A DNA stretch of 64,000 nt from Halobacterium sp. DL1 (GTDB lineage Archaea > Halobacteriota > Halobacteria > Halobacteriales > Halobacteriaceae). The notes under the pieces are model-generated. The model did not search any database, was not told the DNA's origin, and worked only from the letters and a program-made list of their open reading frames with translations. Shown piece after piece: positions 61,922-64,000 of this stretch (its first letter is position 1; each line of letters begins with the position of its first letter). The position numbers were made by a program, and so were the translations under genes. The stretch is taken from contig CP007061.1 in assembly GCA_000230955.3 (NCBI GenBank), positions 1-64,000 of the forward strand, read 5' to 3'.

Positions 61922-63382
61922 CATAAATTGGTCGTGTCGCAAAGCGGTCTAGACTTTGCCGCTGGTACTCTCAATTGAGAGGTCACAGTTGATTGCTGTT
62001 TTGGTCGAACGCTGGAGCAGTTCGTCGAGGAACGCTTGGTAGTACTCGGGGTCGGTGTACTTCACCAACCGAAGTTGGAGTATCGCTTCCAATCCCTCTG
62101 CTGTCCAGCGCATCCACTGGTTCTTGCACCGCTTGCTGACCTCGCCCATCAGTCGTTCGACGGGGTTCGAGGTCCACGGAACCTCGAACCCCTCGACAGC
62201 GTGCTCGGCGAACGTCACAATCGACGGCAGCCACCGCCGAAGATACCCTGCAGCCTTCGCTGACCCGAACTGCTCCAGTTGCCACGCTGTCTTCTCCAAT
62301 CGCTCTCTCGTTCGCGCGATCCGCGAGCGGATCGCCTCGAACTCCTCTTCTGGATGGTGTTTCACCACCGAGTTCTTCAGATGGGATACCTCGTCGATCA
62401 CCTCCGAAACGATCTCCTTCCGGCGGTCCAAGGAGAAGACGCCATCGTCCCAGAGGGTGTAGCCCAGCGTTCGGCCGACGTGAACGAGATCGAGTTGGTG
62501 GTCACGGGCTTCGTCGGTAAAGGCCGTGACGATGCCGCTATCAGCGTCACTGACGACCGTCGCGTCGTCAGTGACTGCGCCGATATCATCGAGTTCGGCG
62601 GCAGTTTCGTCCCAGTCAGCGTTGACCGACAGATCCAGGAGGGAGCGTGACTCTTCGGCGGTGTCTTCGCCGAGCGTTGCTTGGACGGAGTGGGACGAGC
62701 GGTCGTCGTCTTGGCTGTGGCATTTTGTCCCGTCAGGAATGACGGTGTCAGCGTCTGTGTCAGCGACACAGTCTGGGAGGAACTGCTTGAGCTTGTGGCC
62801 GTATTTCTTGGCACGGCGGTTGATGGTGGTCGGCGACGGCATCGAGACGAAGCCGTCGCCGTGATCGGCAGCGTCACGATAGCTGAGCGAGGTAGCGAGA
62901 TCGACGCTTTTGGCGGCGATGTCCTGCTGATAGCGGTTCTGTCCGTCGAAGCTAAGAACGTCTTCGACGGGGCGGAAATAGCTGGATTCGTCGTTATCAG
63001 CGGCTGTATCTTCGATGTAGTGGAGAGAGAACTCGTGTTCCCCGGCGGTTGTGACAGCTGTGCGGGTATCGGTGCCGGCGCGTTGGAAGCGTTGGTCACC
63101 GTTGCCGTGGGCGTGTTTGTCGCCACAGAGCGCCTCGACGCTGGCGGCGTCGAGGCTCTCGACCAGCGATTCAAGGAGTACTGCTTCGAGGTTCTGGTCA
63201 GTGACGGCCTCGGCAAGCGTGGCGAGCGGTAGCGTTTTGTTGTCGTCGATACTCAGTTCAAACCGCACGTCGATTGTGGCGTGCATGGGTCACCTCTTGG
63301 GTGGATACCAGAGGCGACCCGTTCCTCACGGGAGCCAGTTACTACTGAACTCTAGAGGACTTTGCGACACGACCCATAAATT
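61922..63382. mobile_element. ISH6, complete
   Basis: The 1445-bp element runs 61930-63374 with ends GGTCGTGTCGCAAAG and its inverse at 63360-63374. CATAAATT is duplicated outside (61922-61929, 63375-63382). Size and 8-bp duplication are as known for ISH6. The insertion replaced the last codons of the gene to its right. Confidence 0.93.
61949..63286 (-). CDS. ISH6-family transposase
   Basis: 445 residues, full length. Start MHATIDVRFELSIDDNKTLP. Acidic residues of the core are in VIPDGTKCHS, VVSDADSGIVTAF and WTSNPVERLMGEVSKRCKNQ. No internal stop or frameshift, so probably active. Confidence 0.95.
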   Translation of the reverse strand: MHATIDVRFELSIDDNKTLPLATLAEAVTDQNLEAVLLESLVESLDAASVEALCGDKHAHGNGDQRFQRAGTDTRTAVTTAGEHEFSLHYIEDTAADNDESSYFRPVEDVLSFDGQNRYQQDIAAKSVDLATSLSYRDAADHGDGFVSMPSPTTINRRAKKYGHKLKQFLPDCVADTDADTVIPDGTKCHSQDDDRSSHSVQATLGEDTAEESRSLLDLSVNADWDETAAELDDIGAVTDDATVVSDADSGIVTAFTDEARDHQLDLVHVGRTLGYTLWDDGVFSLDRRKEIVSEVIDEVSHLKNSVVKHHPEEEFEAIRSRIARTRERLEKTAWQLEQFGSAKAAGYLRRWLPSIVTFAEHAVEGFEVPWTSNPVERLMGEVSKRCKNQWMRWTAEGLEAILQLRLVKYTDPEYYQAFLDELLQRSTKTAINCDLSIESTSGKV

Positions 63383-63749
63383 GCTTTTCGCGAATCACTC
63401 GTTCGATGCCGACGTAGGGTTTGATGACTTCCGCAAACACCTGGGGATGGATGTCTGCTTTTTCAAATGATTCCTTGACTTGCCACCCCTTCGGACCCAG
63501 TTCGAAAACGGCGAGCTGCCCCTGCCACTTCAGAAGGAATGTTTCGATGCCAGATGTGGGAACCACGCCGAAAGCCAAGTCCCAAACCTCGTTCTCGTTA
63601 GCGTCGATATCGTCCCTGGTGGTGAAACGGGGGATCCAGATTTCCTCGATTGAGCTTTTCTTTTGAAACCCACGGAGATAAGAGATCTTCAGCGGTGTCG
63701 CCGGTAGGAAATCAACAGCCTTCGAGCTTTCTTCATCCATTTCCAACAC
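63342..63749 (-). CDS. Hypothetical protein with C-terminus rewritten by ISH6
   Basis: About 135 residues, start GTG 63749 or ATG 63740 (MDEESSKAVDFLPATPLKIS). The middle is ENEVWDLAFGVVPTSGIETF then LLKWQGQLAVFELGPKGW. The family is not recognised. Before the insertion the frame ended EKQFMERE; ISH6 entered after EKQFM, and the frame now ends GRVAKSSRVQ inside the element. The change affects only the last residues, so the protein may still work. The GTG directly follows the stop of the upstream gene, so the two are coupled. Confidence 0.6.
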   Translation of the reverse strand: MLEMDEESSKAVDFLPATPLKISYLRGFQKKSSIEEIWIPRFTTRDDIDANENEVWDLAFGVVPTSGIETFLLKWQGQLAVFELGPKGWQVKESFEKADIHPQVFAEVIKPYVGIERVIREKQFMGRVAKSSRVQ

Positions 63750-64000
63750 TTATCTCTTGATCGGCGTCGACGGACGTGTTTCACATTCACTCGCCGTAAG
63801 ATCCCTCGTGCTATCGAGCAGTCGGTGCACCTCGCCGTCGCTCTCCCAGACCGTTCCTCTGGCCTCACGCAGCACATACCACGTATCGACGTCCCATTCG
63901 ATGTTGAGCCCATGTTTCTGCCAGACTTTGAGCTCGAACTCCTTACCGTTGAGATCAGCGACCAGATACCGTCCCTCTACACGATTCGACCGCGTCGGTT
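63750..64000 (-). CDS. Partial hypothetical protein at window edge
   Basis: Open frame entering from beyond 64000: GRYLVADLNGKEFELKVWQK then HGLNIEWDVDTWYVLREARG and ending RPSTPIKR with a TAA at 63750. It looks like coding sequence with a small beta-rich domain. The start lies outside the window. Co-transcribed with the next gene (TAAGTG junction). Confidence 0.55.
   Translation of the reverse strand, partial: PTRSNRVEGRYLVADLNGKEFELKVWQKHGLNIEWDVDTWYVLREARGTVWESDGEVHRLLDSTRDLTASECETRPSTPIKR

Noticed and set aside
1-64000. tRNA, rRNA or riboswitch genes
   Set aside because: No cloverleaf, rRNA core or known riboswitch pattern was noticed by eye; a covariance-model search would be needed to be sure.

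Overview
The window is haloarchaeal DNA, most likely a stretch of a megaplasmid. Supporting signs are high GC, strongly acidic proteins, near-leaderless promoters, Orc1/Cdc6 replication genes flanked by ORB-like boxes, haloarchaeal insertion-sequence families (ISH3/ISH27-like, ISH6, IS5, TnpB with its small companion) and a type I-B CRISPR-Cas system. The genus cannot be fixed from the sequence. I saw no rRNA or tRNA genes.

Layout. 0-6.5 kb is a replication module: orc1 between two clusters of ORB-like boxes, a family-B DNA polymerase with eroded exonuclease motifs, a small hypothetical protein, a RadA-like protein with no canonical P-loop, and a second orc1/cdc6. 6.5-7.5 kb is gene debris plus a 448-bp element with 16-bp terminal inverted repeats and an 8-bp target duplication that carries only a zinc-ribbon gene. 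7.6-20.7 kb is a complete cas operon (cas6-8b-7-5-3-4-1-2), a leader, and a CRISPR array of 56 repeats and 55 spacers. 20.9-25.4 kb holds defence and stability modules: an AbiE-like nucleotidyltransferase with its HTH partner, a ParA/small-acidic-partner partition locus between contiguous 9-bp repeats, and a PIN-domain toxin-antitoxin pair.

25.4-32.5 kb is an insertion-sequence graveyard with a clean nested insertion: an ISH27-like element inside an IS5-family element inside a ParB-like gene, all target duplications readable. 32.5-35.2 kb carries an Lrp regulator and queC-queE-queD (archaeosine precursor synthesis). 35.4-42.8 kb is a copper region (CopB-type and CopA-type ATPases, a CopZ gene with an internal deletion, a frameshifted Lrp-TRASH regulator) that also contains a halocin C8-like bacteriocin precursor overlapping the copA start. 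A TnpB element follows, then aconitase. 47.4-56.6 kb is a copper and sulfur region: a four-helix Cys-rich copper protein, TauE/SafE, a SoxB/5'-nucleotidase-like enzyme, a rhodanese-MBL fusion, multicopper oxidase, DUF302, SHOCT, thioredoxin-like and halocyanin-like proteins. 57.3-60.5 kb is a second partition locus with contiguous 8-bp repeats and a tyrosine recombinase. 60.7-64 kb has a CoiA-like nuclease and an intact ISH6 inserted into the last codons of another gene.

Together the genes read as the maintenance, defence and metal-tolerance part of a large mosaic replicon. Two unrelated partition loci, two initiators and an integrase suggest fusion of at least two plasmids. Strongest leads: the two phased-repeat partition sites, the halocin C8-like gene that has lost its Tat motif, the polymerase/RadA-like replication module with eroded motifs, the TIR-bounded zinc-ribbon element beside the cas promoter, and the nested insertion.
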